From Chara braunii (lineage: Eukaryota > Streptophyta > Charophyceae > Charales > Characeae): a DNA stretch of 41,293 nt. The position numbers and the translations under genes were made by a program. Of the stretch, positions 1-8,289 are shown piece after piece. The notes beneath the pieces were generated by a model, which saw only the letters and a list, made by a program, of their open reading frames with translations, was not told where the DNA came from and searched no databases. The first letter of the stretch is position 1; the number at the start of each line of letters is the position of its first letter. The stretch covers positions 319,384-360,676 of the forward strand of contig BFEA01000305.1 in assembly GCA_003427395.1 (NCBI GenBank), in the 5' to 3' direction.

Positions 1-331
1 GGCGGGGGTCGGGGATCCCCGGGCCGGGGGTCCGGGGGTCAATCCACTACCTCGGCTCGGGCCCTGGGGATCCCCGGGTGACAACCCTGTCTACAAGCAG
101 CTATGGCTGCGCTAATCTCCACCTCAGCCCACTTCAACTTCGGGCAAACTGCAGACCACCTAGCACAAGATGCTAGGGCAGCGCTTCCACATGGCTCACT
201 CAGGAATGAATGAATGGCTGGACGCTGCCTCTTGATTTACACTTTTGTAAGTCGCTGGTCTGCCCTTTTTCATCGGGCCCATGGTGCACACAGTCCCTCA
301 TAGTACTTGCTGAGTGTACAAAGTGAGACTT
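1..331. other. GC-rich flank, no gene seen
   Basis: The first 80 bases are G/C-rich with runs such as cgggggtcggggatcccc, similar in style to the G-rich block near 36640-36720. The remainder has no convincing reading frame on either strand. It borders the left LTR of the gypsy element. I could not find a 5-bp target duplication matching the right flank after 6495. Confidence 0.5.
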
Positions 332-622
332 GGACTGGGTACCGCTAACTAAGCGAAGTCGGACTCACCACTTGCCCACTTGCCTCTCGTGTGCTGTGGA
401 TAACGTGAGAAGAAACTTGAAAGGCCACTTCTGGACCTTCCGGAAGTTTGCAGACTTGGCCTTTCAAGAATGTAACAGCTACGACCTTGACCTTCCAAGA
501 CTGTAGCAGCTACGACCTTGACCTTCCAAGACTGTAGCAGCTACGACCTTCCAAGACTGTAGCAGCTAGGGATAGAGCCCTGGGATCCGCATCTGTGACT
601 GCAAAAGGTGAAAATCGTTTCA
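332..622 (-). repeat. 3' LTR of the gypsy element
   Basis: This matches 6065-6495 in two blocks: a left block around taactaagcgaagt with gaagtttg, and a right block with gggatccgcat, gtgactgcaaaaggtgaaaa and cgtttca. On the minus strand it begins TGAAACG, directly after a purine tract. It is about 291 bp against about 431 bp for the partner LTR. About 180 bp present at 6258-6446 is absent or replaced here by extra copies of a roughly 30-bp tandem unit. Confidence 0.8.
461..568. repeat. Tandem ~30-bp repeat inside 3' LTR
   Basis: About four units of the pattern ccaagactgtagcagctacg followed by accttgac, the last ones shortened. Two or three more diverged units are visible at 6200-6262 in the other LTR. 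In minus-strand orientation this lies in the LTR interior, where enhancer-like repeats often sit; a regulatory role is inference. Confidence 0.75.
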
Positions 623-637
623 CTCCCGCCAGCCTAA
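623..637 (-). promoter_or_regulatory. Polypurine tract of gypsy element
   Basis: The minus strand reads aggctggcgggag immediately before the TGAAACG start of the 3' LTR. A purine-rich tract at that position is the plus-strand primer of LTR retrotransposons. Position and composition are seen; the role is from family knowledge. Confidence 0.6.
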
Positions 638-660
638 ATTCGAGGTCCTCCGAGAATACT

Positions 661-891
661 TCAGTCGAAGGCTGGATCGTTATCTTTCGTATCTTTCTCA
701 TAGGCGCGAACTATATCGGAAGCGGTCTCAAGCAGTTCTGTTCGTGTAAACCAGCGGTCGTCCTCTGGTTCTTGAAAAGCGAACTTGACCTTGCACTGTT
801 TTTGTGGACGACCCCTACATCTTGTTTTGAAGACATCTTCACCTACGATGCCGTCAATGTCGTACCTTCCATCCATGTCCGGAGGGATCAT
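661..891 (-). pseudogene. Gypsy chromodomain-like C-terminal tail
   Basis: A 76-codon frame that reads IPPDMDGRYDIDGIVGED and later WFTRTELLETASDIVRAYEK. This resembles the degenerate chromodomain tail of gypsy integrases: a Y-x-V/I-E/D-x-I-V start, a W, and a final helix ending near RAY. The tail targets integrase to chromatin in chromoviruses. It overlaps the end of the integrase frame by 4 bases in another phase, so a one-base frameshift separates the two. The frame ends shortly before the polypurine tract, as expected for the end of pol. Confidence 0.6.
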
Positions 892-1859
892 GGATCTCCG
901 TGATGGAAACTGTTGACTTGTTTACCACAAGGCAGCAACTTTGATGCATGAAACACTGGGTAGGTGTGGAGATCTGCTGGAATCTCGATTGTGTAGGACG
1001 GTACAGTCTCTCTGCCCTTGACTTCTAAGACCGGCCACGGTCCTCGGTATGCAGGCAATAACTTTTGCGAGATGTTCTCCTCAGGAGCAAACTCTTTCGA
1101 CTTGACAAAGACTAAGTCGCCTACTTGAAACTGTGATGGGCGACGGTACTTATTGGCTTGCTCTATCATTCTATGCTGGGCCATCCTGAGGTTTTCTGTA
1201 ACGGTATCAAGCTCCTTTTCATAGTGTAGTGCAAACTCCCTAGCACCGGGTGGTAGCCTTTGAATCTGATCCCGTGGTCTAAAGGACTTTTGTAACTTGT
1301 TGGGAGTGTGACAAGTCGCTAAGTGCATGCTATTATTGTATGCGCTGGCTACCTTGGGAAACATCTCATCCCAGTTAAGTTGATCAGGTCTAATATACAT
1401 TCTAAGAACTTGCTGCAGGATTTTGTTCATCTGTTCAGTCTGACCGTTAGTCTCAGGATGACGGCCAGACGACATCAACAACCTAGAGCCATAGACTCTC
1501 ATCAACTCCTGCCAGTTCTGACTAGTGAACATGGTATCCCTGTCACTAACTATTGACAGCGGGAGACCATGTTCACTGACCCAATGATCAAAGAACTTGT
1601 CTATAACTAAATCTGTTCGTGCCTCTGCGGGTAAAGGAACAAAGACTGCATATTTACTAAATTTATCAACTACAACCATCACTTGGCTCTTGCCATGCCT
1701 ACTCTTGACCCCAGCATCCATAAAATCAATGGGCACATAATCTTCGGGTCCTATGGGAATAGGCAAGGGTCTGAGAAGACTAAGAGGGGCCCGCGTAGTG
1801 GTCTTATTCCACTGGCAGACGTTGCAACTGCGTACATACTCTATGCAGTCGGCCTTCAC
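888..1859 (-). pseudogene. Gypsy integrase catalytic core and C-terminus
   Basis: A 323-codon frame. CNVCQ near residue 12 is the second half of the HHCC zinc finger. The DDE residues are visible as PIDFMDAG (Asp45), SDRD (Asp106) and GQTEQMN (Glu142), with the D-X35-E spacing typical of retroviral-type integrases. Downstream, FQVGDLVFVKSK and YPVFHASKLLP are the usual gypsy C-terminal motifs. Integrase joins element DNA to the host chromosome. The core itself has no internal stop, but upstream it is cut from its zinc finger by a frameshift and a TAG, and downstream by the frameshift into the chromodomain, so it is a pseudogene segment. Confidence 0.9.
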
Positions 1860-1891
1860 ACCTAGCTATGTATACGTGGGTATGAGGTAGG

Positions 1892-2175
1892 CTAATGTCT
1901 TTTGCCACCAAAATGTCCCTCTGTGTCGTGGCATTCCCCTAAGATCAAACTACGGATCTCTTCACTATCGAGAACACACGAACGGTCAGCTACGTTAGTC
2001 TTCTCAAATAGTAACCCGTTTGTAGTGCGGTAGTCTGGCTCAGACTCCGGAGACTCCTTAACTCTCTTGAGGAGATCACTATAAACAGGGTCCTGCACAT
2101 ATGCCTTTTTGACTTTTTGTTGCACGTCTCTCCCTATATCCAGATAGTGAACTATCGCTCCAAAGTAATCAGCTC
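1892..2175 (-). pseudogene. Gypsy integrase N-terminal zinc-binding domain
   Basis: The frame reads ADYFGAIVHYLDIGRDVQQK, then PDYRTTNGLLFEKT, and ends with ECHDTEGHFGGKRH, the H-containing half of the integrase zinc finger. It should run straight into the integrase core, but around 1865-1912 there is a one-base frameshift and an in-frame TAG. Its upstream partner should be RNase H; instead, at about 2171-2177, the sequence switches to plus-strand RNase H code, which marks the inversion breakpoint. The extra residues before ADYF in this frame are antisense of that inverted block. Confidence 0.8.
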
Positions 2176-2830
2176 TTTTGTACTTGGGCCACGTCTTAGA
2201 TGGGGATGGCATAAAGTCTGAGGATAGCAAGATAGCAACGATCAGAGATTGACCAACACCCCGCACATTGACAAAGTTGCGGTCATTTCTAGGCCAAGCA
2301 AATTACTACAGGAAGTTTGTGAGGAACTTTTCTACCATCGCTGCACCCCTTCGCAGGTTATCAAAGAAAAAAACAATATACGAGTGGGATAAAGATTCTA
2401 CGTTGGCTCCGAAGAAGTTGAAGCGGGCCTTGATAGAGTATATAGTCCTCAAGGTAGCCGATCCATCCTTGCCTTTTGTCGTCACCACTGACGCAAGTCA
2501 GTATGGTATAGGCGTTGTTTTAGAGCAAGATGATGGCAATGGGTATAAACTCGTAGAGTTCATGTCTGCTAGGATGCCTTCAGAAAAGGTATAGCGACAT
2601 CAACCTACGAGAGGGAATTCTACGCTCTCAAGCAAGCTTTAGACCACTGGAAGCAATATTTGCTTGGGAGGCACTTCAAAGTGTATTCACACCACGAGAC
2701 ATTGAGGTGGCTGAAGATGCAAGCCAAGATGACACCTAAGCTTACTAGGTGGGCCGCAGAGATAGATCAGTTTCACTTTGAGCTCAACCCGCTTAAAGGG
2801 AAGTATAATGTAGTCACAGACGCTCTAAGC
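2173..2830 (+). pseudogene. Inverted RT-connection/RNase H segment of the gypsy pol
   Basis: The plus strand here encodes what should be on the minus strand: YLGHVLDGDGIK (end of the RT fingers/thumb), LTKLRSFLGQANYYRKF (RT connection), VVTTDASQYGIGVVLEQ (first RNase H Asp) and VVTDALS (last RNase H Asp). The frame carries a TGA at 2250-2252, and a one-base shift near 2588-2592 separates MPSEKV from STYEREFYALKQALDHWK. Both ends carry agctctt (2171-2177 and 2828-2834). Roughly 25-30 codons expected between the YLDD region and YLGH are missing. RNase H degrades the RNA strand during reverse transcription; this one cannot be read in line with RT or integrase. Confidence 0.88.
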
Positions 2831-3394
2831 TCTTGGAGGGTCTTACTAGAGACTAAAATATCATCTAGGTATACTACCACAAATCTATATAAGCACGACC
2901 TAAACAAATGGTTCATGCAACGCTGAAAAGTAGCTGGGACATTGGTTAGTCCAAAGGGCATCACTATAAACTCGTAGTGCCCATATCTAGTCATGAATGT
3001 CGTCTTGTACTGATCATCAGGGTGGACCTCTATCTGATGATAGCCTGACTTCAAATATATCTTAGCAGCCCTGCACCCGGTCTAATAGATCATCTATACG
3101 GGGTAGTGGTTCTGCATTCTTCACTGTGACGGCGTTGAGACCCCTATAATCTATACATATTCTAAGCTCTTCCTCCTTCTTGGGAACAAAAAGAACAAGT
3201 GCTCCAAATGGAGATGAACTGGGCCTAATCCAACCCTTCTCGAGGAGCTCGTCTAACTGCTTGCGCAGCTCCTTCAACTCCTTTGGGGACATTCTGTAGA
3301 TAGCTCCCTTAGGAGTCCTACTGCCAGGCTCTATCTCAATGTGATGCTGGATTGGTCGCTGCACTACTCCTGTAGGCGGATTAGCTAAATTTGT
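2831..3394 (-). pseudogene. Gypsy reverse transcriptase, broken
   Basis: Two frames. The N-terminal part reads [39 protein letters not shown] and [14 protein letters not shown]. The second part reads [32 protein letters not shown] and [10 protein letters not shown] with the YLDD catalytic box. They are separated near 3050-3065 by a TAA and a short deletion. In the second frame the residue just before LKSGYHQ is Tyr (TAT), where the family has the motif A catalytic Asp. The 5' end is continuous in frame with protease but for a TAA at 3395-3397. Downstream the frame runs into antisense of the inverted RNase H block. Confidence 0.9.
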
Positions 3395-4258
3395 TTACTC
3401 CTCCAACAACTTGGCAATAGTCGGATCAAGGGGGTTTTCTTCCGTAGGCTCGGTAACAGGCCTAACATAGGCTACGAAAACTTGTTCTTCTAGTTGCTCC
3501 TTCTTCACTAATCGCGCGAACGCGGGAGCACTGAGACAACAATGTGCCAGGGTATTGTCTACTCCATACACATGAAACAGGCGAGCAGTCTTGGATTCGC
3601 CTGATGGACTAGGGAGCCCACGCTCGTGCTCTCTTAAATGGAGTGTGGCCCCTGCTGCCTCTCCCCAGTCCATTCCTAAGACCACGTCGAAAGGAAGGTT
3701 GTCCTCTACGAGGAGAGTCAGAGAATGGACAACTTTCTCCACCCTCTCATCCTTCTCTAGGCGAAAGTATGCTTGAACTCCCTCTACGTAATCCTCGACT
3801 CGCCTAGTGCGATTGTCTGCGAGGATACTGACTAGACGGTCTTCTAACTTCTCGACTTTCAAATTTAACTTCAGCTTCTGCAGCGCTTTTCTACTGGTGT
3901 GGCTGCGGGTGGCCCCACTGTCTATAAGGGCCCCTACTCTACCTCGAAAGACCTCTACGTCTACTAAAACTACTAGTCCTTTCGCATCCTTCTTCATCTT
4001 GGCCCAGGCAGGCATCCTCTCCTTCAACTCTTCTGCCACGCCTGTGAGGGAAGTGCTTAGAGAGACTCTAACACAAGCAGTCTCTGGACAACTGTCTAGG
4101 CACTGGCCAGCAACCTCTGCCATAGACACATGTGGTTTGGGAGTTCCTGTGTGGTGTGCGCACTCTTCTCCACATGCGTACTTAGGGCAATATTTAATAT
4201 TATGACCAGGGTAGTTGCATCCCCTACCAGCTCCTCTGGCCTGTAAGGGTAGTTGCAA
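3395..4258 (-). pseudogene. Gag C-terminal zinc knuckle plus aspartic protease
   Basis: A 287-codon frame. Near the N-terminus CNYPGHNIKYCPKY and CGEECAHH are zinc-knuckle residues. The protease (retropepsin-like) active site is ALIDSGATRSH with DSG at about residues 113-115, preceded by LVVLVDVEVFRGRVG. LPFDVVLGMDWGEAAGATL follows, the usual gypsy protease C-terminal block. The protease would cut the Gag-Pol polyprotein. The frame ends at TAA 3397-3395, and the RT frame continues in the same phase after it, so one point change ended what had been a single reading frame. The first residues are an altered copy of the knuckle (see 4178-4344). Confidence 0.85.
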
Positions 4259-4344
4259 CCCCTACCAGCGGTTGCCTTTTGCTGCCTGTGCAACAAACCA
4301 GGCCTCTCCGTACTTAGGGCAATATTTAATAATATGACCAGGGT
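4178..4344 (-). repeat. Tandem duplication of the Gag zinc-knuckle code
   Basis: The 35-bp segments at 4178-4212 and 4310-4344 (tacttagggcaatatttaat..., one mismatch) lie 132 bp apart, exactly 44 codons. Each encodes the IIKYCPKY/NIKYCPKY part of a zinc knuckle. A nested 22-bp repeat, gggtagttgca(t/a)cccctaccag, is at 4209-4230 and 4247-4268. The outer copy (YCGDPGHIIKYCPKY) looks like the ancestral one. Confidence 0.75.
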
Positions 4345-4732
4345 CACCGCAATAGATCCACTGATCCTAATTTATCCTCCTCTGCCAAACTGTTTGCTCT
4401 AGGCCCAGATCTTCCCGGGGCCTGCCTTGCGGCAAGCCAGGGTGCCATGCACCCCTTCTGGGAGGTGATCGAGTAAAACGAGAGAGGTTTTGCGAGGGAC
4501 ATTGACCCCTACCTTTCGCTTGGCGGTTTCCTCTGCCGCCAAACCCCTGATCACTCTGTCCACGACCACCGGAAGCCTGGCCCCCTTGGCCCCGGCCTCC
4601 TCCTCTTCCCTGTGGCTTCCCTCCAGCCGCGACAGCAGCGTAAGTCCTCCCCTGACTATCGTCACTGTCATCCTGGTCTTCTAATCGCCACTCTATGTGG
4701 TCATAGGGGACTTCCTCCATACCACCTTCATC
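4345..4732 (-). pseudogene. Gag RGG-rich linker
   Basis: The frame starts MEEVPYDHIEWRLEDQDDSD and then becomes Gly/Arg-rich (GRGGGRGQGGQASGGRGQ, GFGGRGNRQAKGRG). It ends VWQRRIN just ahead of the YCGDPGH zinc knuckle. RG-rich linkers before the knuckle bind RNA in many plant gypsy Gag proteins. It is in the same phase as the Gag core, from which a single TAA near 4733 separates it. Confidence 0.7.
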
Positions 4733-5167
4733 TTAAGTCATAATCAAATTATCCTTGGTCTTGACTTGGCCTAAGATGGTATGGCCCTTCCATTTCTTGC
4801 CCTTGTCCAGATCCTTATGCCAGAAGGTGGTGGCTGGCATGGATCGGGCTTTGAAAGCCACTACTTCCCGACTCAGAGTATCGTAGGTCATAGTGGGCTC
4901 CTTGCTCTTTTCAAAGAAGTGCCCGCGCAAGGGCTCGAGCATGGCACGATAGAATACTTGGACCAGTTGAGTCTCTGTGACTTCATGGCCAGGGACAACT
5001 ACCAATTCATCCATGACTCCGTTGAGCGCCCTGACACTCTTCCACTGACGTGAGTGGACGGTCTGGAGTTTATCAGACGCCCTAATCCCTCTCGTTAGCT
5101 CAGCAAATCTCTCACGCAGTAATTTAAGGAATGCACTCAGGGAGGTTTTCGCAGAGTAAGCTACCAT
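4733..5167 (-). pseudogene. Gag core, second half
   Basis: The frame reads AFLKLLRERFAELTRGIRAS, then LQTVHSRQWKSVRALNGVMD, VTETQLVQVFYRAMLEPLRG and FFEKSKEPTMTYDTLSREVV. This is the helical retrotransposon Gag (capsid) domain: a conserved L-x3-F start and the Y-x-G/A-L-x-P-x-L motif. The domain assembles the virus-like particle. It overlaps the preceding frame (5161-5409) by 7 bases in another phase, which shows a one-base shift near 5165. Confidence 0.85.
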
Positions 5168-5409
5168 GTCATTTTCCAGTCGGCAGCGCGGGCAAGTGAG
5201 CGGGCGAAGCTTGATGCTTCGTCCTTGAGAGTGTGGAAGGCCATGAGAACTTGCTCCTCAGGCAAGATCTTCTGGGGGTGAACATAAGAAGTAATGTTCG
5301 CCTCCAAGTTATCAAAGTTTCCTCCCTTCTTCCCACTATAGGAATCGGGGAACATAACTTTGACCGGATCTCTTTGGGGACGTGCTTCTTCTTCCCTTGG
5401 AGCTGCCAA
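5161..5409 (-). pseudogene. Gag core, first half
   Basis: The frame reads PVKVMFPDSYSGKKGGNFDN, then LEANITSYVHPQKILPEEQV and LMAFHTLKDEASSFARSLAR. This is the start of the retrotransposon Gag domain: F-x-G-x4-(N/W)-x3-(I/V)-x2-Y, then a helix ending LKD-A-x-W/F. It runs out of frame at KMTW and continues in the shifted frame that starts VAYSAKTSLS. Upstream, a TGA and a second phase change link it to the coiled-coil part. Confidence 0.85.
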
Positions 5410-5488
5410 CTTGGCACCCGCCCCCGTACAAAATCACTTTGTGCTCTCCATCCTCGCCTTAACTTTTGTGCCCACGTGCATCATCATT

Positions 5489-6063
5489 TCACGCGCAAAC
5501 TCCCTGAAACCTAGGCGTATGGAGCGCAGCGTTACATCCTGGCTTCTGAGCCCTTGCCAGAAGTTCTATGTTCCTCGCCATCACTTCCATCTTCCCCAGA
5601 ACATCTGCTTGTGCCTCCATCTGCACTCTTTGTTCTTTGACAGCCTCCAACTCTCTTGCCGCCTTGCTGGCCTCCTCCATTCTCTTCTTCTTCTCCCTGG
5701 TCAGACACAACTTCCATTCTAGCTTCTTCTCTTCTTCTATTGTCTGATGCTTGAGGGAATCTTCCTCGGCTTCCAACTCCTAAATGATCGCCTCCCGTTC
5801 TTCCCTGGAGACATATAACATCGGCGCCGTCTCTTCGCCCAGGGACAGATTCGCAACTCATTCAAAAACCTTCTTCTCTAGCCAAGGATCTTCCTTCTTC
5901 GTGCCACTCGAGGCCCCCCTGATACTTCTTCTAATTAAGGGACTTCTTCTTCCACCTTTTTCTCTTCTTCTTCTTCTTCCTCCACTGCTTTCAACTTTTC
6001 TTCCTCCTCCGTTCTCACCCTTTCTAACTCCTCCTCCAACTTCTTCCTTTTCGGCCAACTCAT
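5489..6063 (-). pseudogene. Gag N-terminal acidic coiled coil
   Basis: The likely start is the ATG at 6063-6061 (MSWPKRKKLEEELERVR), hard against the LTR homology. It continues with E/K-rich heptads and meets TAA near 5938. The reading then passes to another phase (LIRRSIRGASSGTKKED), crosses a TGA and a TAG, and resumes at 5776 with KLEWKLCLTREKKKRMEEAS and ADVLGKMEVMARNIELLARA. Two of the stops look like TGG-to-TGA and CAG-to-TAG changes. Length and composition suggest a long coiled coil ahead of the Gag core. Its function is not known to me. Confidence 0.75.
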
Positions 6064-6064
6064 G

Positions 6065-6495
6065 GGACTGGGACCACTAACTAAGCGAAGTTGGACTCAC
6101 CACTTGCCCACTTGCCTCTGGTCTGCTGTGTATAACGTAAGAAACTTGGAAGGCCACTTCCGGGCCTTCCGGAAGTTTGCGGACTTGGCCTTTCAGGACT
6201 GTAGCAGCTACAACCTTGACCTTTCAGGACTTTAGCACCTACGACCTTGACCTTTCAGAACTACAACAATTATGAGCCCTATGCAGGTATGATGCCTACT
6301 TTGACAGGTTTAAGGTTCAAGACCCGATAACTACTCAGACCTACGACAGGCAGCTTTTCAATTACTAACACAGGTCACGGGTTCAAGACACGCAAGGTCG
6401 ACTTGATACTGTACACGTAAGGTAAGGTAAGGTAAGGTCTGGGGATCCAGCCTTGGGATCCGCATTTGTGACTGCAAAAGGTGAAAACCGTTTCA
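6065..6495 (-). repeat. 5' LTR of the gypsy element
   Basis: Partner of 332-622. On the minus strand it starts TGAAACGG at 6495 and ends near ccagtccc at 6065. It contains (ggtaa)4 at 6417-6438 and about 180 bp (6258-6446) missing from the other LTR. A standard TGG-type primer-binding site is not seen between the LTR end and the gag ATG. Confidence 0.75.
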
Positions 6496-6514
6496 CAAGG
6501 GAGGGTGCAGAGTA

Positions 6515-7270
6515 GTGGACACACACACACAAAACCTGCCACACGACAAGATTCTTAACAATGTCCTAAATGCTGTACGTGAAGGACATGATTATGCTTT
6601 GGTGCAGATCACACAGGGCAGAAGGACAGTGCAGATGTACATGACTGTAGGAGGTCCTCGTCACGGGAAGTGGGTTACTTACATGGCTTGGACACCCTTT
6701 CAGTATCAGAAATTTGTTGTCTCTAACAGTCAACCTTTATACAACGGATGGCACTCTGCACTATCAGGTGGTCGGTATCCCTATGGGCGCTAATTTCGGA
6801 CCGTAAGTTGCCAACCTCACACTGTATTGGAACGAAGCACGGTTCATTGACGAACTTCATCATGGAAATCTCTGTGCAGCGCAAGTATATGCATTCGTAT
6901 ATTGATTCATTGATAACATCTTATCTTGGAAGACATATGTGCCCCCTCTTGCTCGAGTTGGTCAGGACCGGGAAGACACTACTGAGCAAGATGGGTCATG
7001 TCTTCTCCTTGGGGTAAGAATCCTGGTTCTGCCAGGCGTCTCACTTGCACTCGTGTGTTCGATAAGGCTGAGGCTTGGACATTCCCTGTCATTCCTTATC
7101 CTAGTGCCTCCTCCAATGCCCCAGCTCATCAGCTCGCAGGTGTGCTCACGGGACATCTAACGAGTTCGGACATACCTGTAATGATACTTTCGATTTCAAA
7201 GTTGCAGTGACTTCCCTGACACGGCGCATGCTTGTCAAGGGCCATCCTCCCAATGTCCTAGCCATGGTCT
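6515..7270 (+). pseudogene. Degenerate coding-like region, unidentified
   Basis: I do not recognise this. Several frames in series look protein-like: HDYALVQITQGRRTVQMYMT and WTPFQYQKFVVSNSQPLYNG (6515-6793); then, with a TGA inside, WNEARFIDELHHGNLCAAQV and FIDNILSWKTYVPPLARVGQ (about 6827-7013); then GKNPGSARRLTCTRVFDKAE; then HTCNDTFDFKVAVTSLTRRM and LVKGHPPNVLAMVWIAYVCG (about 7170-7290). The phase changes at least three times, and ggtaagaat at 7013 could be a splice donor. The last stretch faintly recalls reverse-transcriptase segments of old non-LTR elements, but that is weak. Either a decayed mobile element or an exon-rich gene would fit. Confidence 0.35.
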
Positions 7271-7278
7271 GGATTGCA

Positions 7279-7443
7279 TATGTGTGTGGCCAGCAGCGCC
7301 GACTACCCACTCATGTCGCACGACTTTCAAACTGATTTCGCCACATGGTGCGCTGAGCAATTATGTGTGCGGCCAGCAGCGCCGACTACCCACTCATGTC
7401 GCATGACTTTCAAACTGGTTTCGCCGCATGGTGCGCTGAGCAA
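7279..7443. repeat. 83-bp tandem repeat, two copies
   Basis: Copies begin at 7279 and 7362 (tatgtgtg(t/c)ggccagcagc...) and differ at only a few positions. Both carry actcatgtcgca and cgctgagcaa. The shared sequence continues the end of the coding-like stretch, so the duplication would disrupt it. Confidence 0.85.
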
Positions 7444-7456
7444 CTGCTCACCCACT

Positions 7457-7722
7457 GCCAAATGTCAATTTTGCACACAGGTCCTCTGCACAACCGCACA
7501 CAATAGCCATCACCCACTCCCGAACTTCAATTCAGACCACTGGCGGCATCAGCCCTCGACACAGTGAAACGTAGCGGGTCCACCCTACAGCCAAATGTCA
7601 ATTCTGCGCAGAGGGCCTCCACACAACCGCACTAAATAGGCCATCACCCACTTCCGAACACCACTTCCGACCACAGGCGGCATCAGCCGTCCACACAGTC
7701 AAACGTAGTGGGTCCACCCTAC
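7457..7722. repeat. 133-bp tandem repeat, two copies
   Basis: Units start gccaaatgtcaatt at 7457 and 7590. Each ends with aaacgtag(c/t)gggtccaccct. They differ by scattered substitutions and small indels, so the duplication is old, unlike the perfect repeat around 8008. Confidence 0.8.
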
Positions 7723-7860
7723 TGAGATGGCAGACGATAATGTGGATACGCAAACTCAGCTCGAGACCAGGCCAGCCGCAACAAACAATGTAAACGTTGT
7801 CGAAGGGGCTGCAGGGATGAAGGCCTGCATCCTACCAATGCGGCAATTGTTGTTGAAAGG

Positions 7861-8192
7861 GTACACAACCGCCAGCACCACCACCTTCTCCTCCACCATC
7901 ACCACCACCCCACCACTGCCACCACGACCATCACTGCCACAACCATTATCATCATCATCACCATCACCATCACCATCACTATCACCATAACCTTCCCTGC
8001 CAATGCCCTGTCTCTTATACACATCTAGATGTGTATAAGAGACAGGTACACAACCGCCAGCACCACCACCTTCTCCTCCACCATCACCACCACCCCACCA
8101 CTGCCACCACGACCATCACTGCCACAACCATTATCATCATCATCACCATCACCATCACCATCACTATCACCATAACCTTCCCTGCCAATGCC
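7861..8192. repeat. Perfect 147-bp direct repeat around an adapter (artefact)
   Basis: 7861-8007 and 8046-8192 read identically over their whole length. Each copy begins gtacacaaccgcc and ends cctgccaatgcc. The copies stop exactly at the edges of the 38-bp adapter block, which is expected if one short fragment was tagmented and circularised. The natural sequence probably has one copy, so 8008-8192 is likely not genomic here. Predicted proteins crossing it, including any starting MYKRQ, should be ignored. Confidence 0.9.
8008..8045. other. Nextera mate-pair junction adapter (Tn5 mosaic ends)
   Basis: 8008-8026 is CTGTCTCTTATACACATCT, the 19-bp engineered Tn5 mosaic end. 8027-8045 is its exact reverse complement, AGATGTGTATAAGAGACAG. 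The head-to-head pair is the junction left in Nextera mate-pair libraries. The mosaic end is a laboratory hybrid of the two natural Tn5 ends, so natural occurrence in a eukaryotic genome is very unlikely. Confidence 0.97.
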
Positions 8193-8289
8193 TTCTACTA
8201 TCTGCCTCCTCTACTTCCCCCTTTGTCTTCTTTCCTTCCTCTTCCTCCTCATCCTCCACCTCTCGTGCCTCCCGTTAGCCAATAACTTC

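Larger units (their letters stand above)
332..6495 (-). mobile_element. Decayed Ty3/gypsy LTR retrotransposon with rearranged pol
   Basis: Reading the minus strand from right to left gives LTR, coiled-coil Gag N-terminus, Gag core, RGG tract and zinc knuckle, DSG protease, RT, integrase zinc finger, DDE integrase, chromodomain-like tail, polypurine tract, LTR. Protease-RT-RNase H-integrase order is the Ty3/gypsy (Metaviridae) arrangement, and a chromodomain after integrase suggests a chromovirus. The RNase H piece is inverted (about 2173-2830, plus strand). Every domain carries stops or frameshifts, so the copy cannot encode its proteins. The primer-binding site is not obvious: the gag ATG lies almost against the LTR homology, and I found no target duplication. 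The boundaries come from aligning the two LTR copies by eye. Confidence 0.9.

Noticed and set aside
8008-8045. A natural Tn5-like transposon end pair
   Set aside because: The sequence is the engineered mosaic end, not a natural Tn5 end, and the head-to-head arrangement with flanking perfect repeats is the library junction.
7756-8285. Reading frames starting MYKRQ on both strands
   Set aside because: They begin inside the adapter and continue into low-complexity repeats.
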